A stretch of 64,000 nt of DNA from Acanthosepion esculentum. Taxonomy: Eukaryota > Mollusca > Cephalopoda > Sepiida > Sepiidae. This document shows, piece after piece, positions 63,501-64,000 of this stretch. The stretch is taken from assembly GCA_964036315.1 (NCBI GenBank), contig OZ038478.1, forward strand, positions 145,926,565 to 145,990,564, in the 5' to 3' direction. The notes beneath the pieces were generated by a model that was given only the letters and a program-made list of their open reading frames with translations, did no database searches and was not told the origin of the DNA. Position 1 is the stretch's first letter; every line of letters begins with the position of its first letter. A program made the translations under genes and the position numbers.

Positions 63501-64000
63501 CTAAGAGACAAAAATTAAGAGCCCAACACATGAGTCTTTCCATTTTGTTTACCGCTCTTATTGCTTTTATTCTTATTATTATAGAGTTCACTTGGCTATT
63601 GGCTACTCCCTTAGACTGCATTGATAACCATCTTTGTTGCATGAAGAAAGGGACAAAACTAAGAGACAAAAATTAAGAGCCCAACACATGAGTCTTTCCA
63701 TTTTGTTTACCGCTCTTATTGCTTTTATTCTTATTATTATAGAGTTCACTTGGCTATTGGCTACTCCCTTAGACTGCATTGATAACCATCTTTGTTGCAT
63801 GAAGAAAGGGACAAAACTAAGAGACAAAAATTAAGAGCCCAACACATGAGTCTTTCCATTTTGTTTACCGCTCTTATTGCTTTTATTCTTATTATTATAG
63901 ATTTCACGTGGCTATTGGCTACTCCCTTAGACTGCATTGATAACCATCTTTGTTGCATGAAGAAAGGGACAAAACTAAGAGACAAAAATTAAGAGCCCAA
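55571..64000 (+). repeat. Satellite zone IV: return of the T126G/A150C subfamily
   Basis: From about 55571 the 'catgaag'/'gagac' units reappear and continue to the window end, except for a basic-type block at about 60.5-61.2 kb. The last 1.3 kb (62.7-64.0 kb) is a nearly uniform run at exactly 158-bp spacing. Confidence 0.75.
60430..61244 (+). repeat. Displaced block matching 48.43-49.40 kb
   Basis: Positions from about 60430 to 60991 match 48430-48990 at an offset of 12001 bp. They share 'tttggtttacc' with 'attgtattt', 'catcattg', 'tttatttttattatt', 'gttgaacaaag' and 'gcctttattc' followed by 'gatttcacgtgg'. The match then continues at an offset of 11844 bp ('gtcattgat' at 61091 and 49247, 'catgaatc', 'ctcctttag'), so one unit is missing in the right copy. 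The block is flanked on both sides by the other subfamily. Confidence 0.85.

Larger units (their letters stand above)
4344..64000 (+). repeat. Giant 158-bp satellite DNA array, right end outside the window
   Basis: From 4481 to 63833 the sequence is an uninterrupted head-to-tail run of one unit. Unit starts (agagcccaac) fall at 4481, 4639 and so on to 63834 and 63992; the span divides into 376 units of 158 bp minus about 55 bp of net small deletions. Order in the unit: 'acatgagtctttcc', 'tgtttaccgctc', a T-rich tract (about 41-66), 'gagttcacttgg', 'ctattggctactccc', 'ttagactgcattgataacc', 'atctttgttgcattaag', 'aaagggacaaaactaag', and a run of seven A ending in tta. Most units differ from the consensus at only a few bases, mainly by substitution; one-base deletions in the A-run are common. 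No other sequence interrupts the array. The likely role, inferred, is heterochromatic or centromere-type satellite. Confidence 0.98.

Noticed and set aside
4439..63992. Hundreds of small open frames (60-101 codons) on both strands inside the array
   Set aside because: They repeat with the 158-bp unit, overlap on opposite strands, mostly lack ATG starts, and are broken by common one-base deletions. They are by-products of the satellite, not genes.
4481..64000. Hammerhead-like ribozyme core in the unit ('acatgagtc' and 'gggacaaaac')
   Set aside because: The hammerhead core needs CUGAUGA and CGAAA. The unit has ACACATGA and CAAAA, in the wrong order and about 116 bases apart, and the stems do not form. 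The resemblance is superficial.
4481..64000. CRISPR array
   Set aside because: Units are 158 bp with no unique spacers between conserved repeats, no cas genes are present, and the context is eukaryotic.
4481..64000. Yeast-type replication origin consensus in 'attttgtttac'
   Set aside because: It mismatches the consensus at two central positions and there is no reason to apply the yeast motif here.

Overview
This is eukaryotic, gene-poor DNA. About 4.3 kb of non-repetitive flank on the left leads into one head-to-tail satellite array that fills the rest of the window and runs off its right edge. The repeat unit is 158 bp and about 34% GC by hand count of the consensus. Full units start at 4481, and about 377 of them fit before 63991. 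I see no inserted transposon, no inverted unit and no foreign sequence in the array. No protein-coding gene can be supported anywhere. The many small open frames inside the array come from a repeated unit that happens to be open on both strands, and most of them start at TTG rather than ATG. The species cannot be fixed from this sequence. An AT-rich animal genome would fit (a flatworm is one guess), but no diagnostic gene is present.

Left flank (1-4343). Positions 10-237 hold a 75-codon open stretch without a convincing start, which may be an exon or element remnant. Positions 1502-1905 hold three diverged tandem copies of a ~135-bp unit with tRNA-like internal-promoter spacing. Two adjacent hairpins lie at 2042-2081. 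From about 3500 the base composition rises to around 50% GC, and this stretch ends directly at the satellite edge. The first satellite unit (4344-4480) is truncated and is the most diverged of all, as expected at the edge of an array.

Array (4344-64000). Units fall into subfamilies marked by linked base changes, numbered here from the 'agagcccaac' start of the unit: T126G with A150C; G69T with T75G (which creates CACGTG); C115A with A132T; T75G with G119A. The subfamilies are zoned. Positions 4.3-8.1 kb hold the basic type. Positions 8.1-32.7 kb are dominated by T126G/A150C, with CACGTG units from 13.7 kb. Positions 32.7-55.6 kb return to the basic type with their own variants. From 55.6 kb the T126G/A150C type returns, interrupted at about 60.5-61.2 kb by a block copied from the 48-49 kb type.

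On top of this lie nested multi-unit duplications with periods of 2684 bp (17 units), 5208/5366 bp (33/34 units), 1578 bp (10), 1895 bp (12), 2210 bp (14), 1105 and 1103 bp (7), 789 and 790 bp (5), 1421 bp (9) and 1735 bp (11). There is no single fixed higher-order repeat. The pattern looks like many recent unequal exchanges or amplifications of different sizes, plus a few long-range copies over 12 kb and about 46-48 kb. The likely role is structural (heterochromatin, pericentromere, centromere or a sex-chromosome block). That is inference from repeat architecture, not something the sequence proves.
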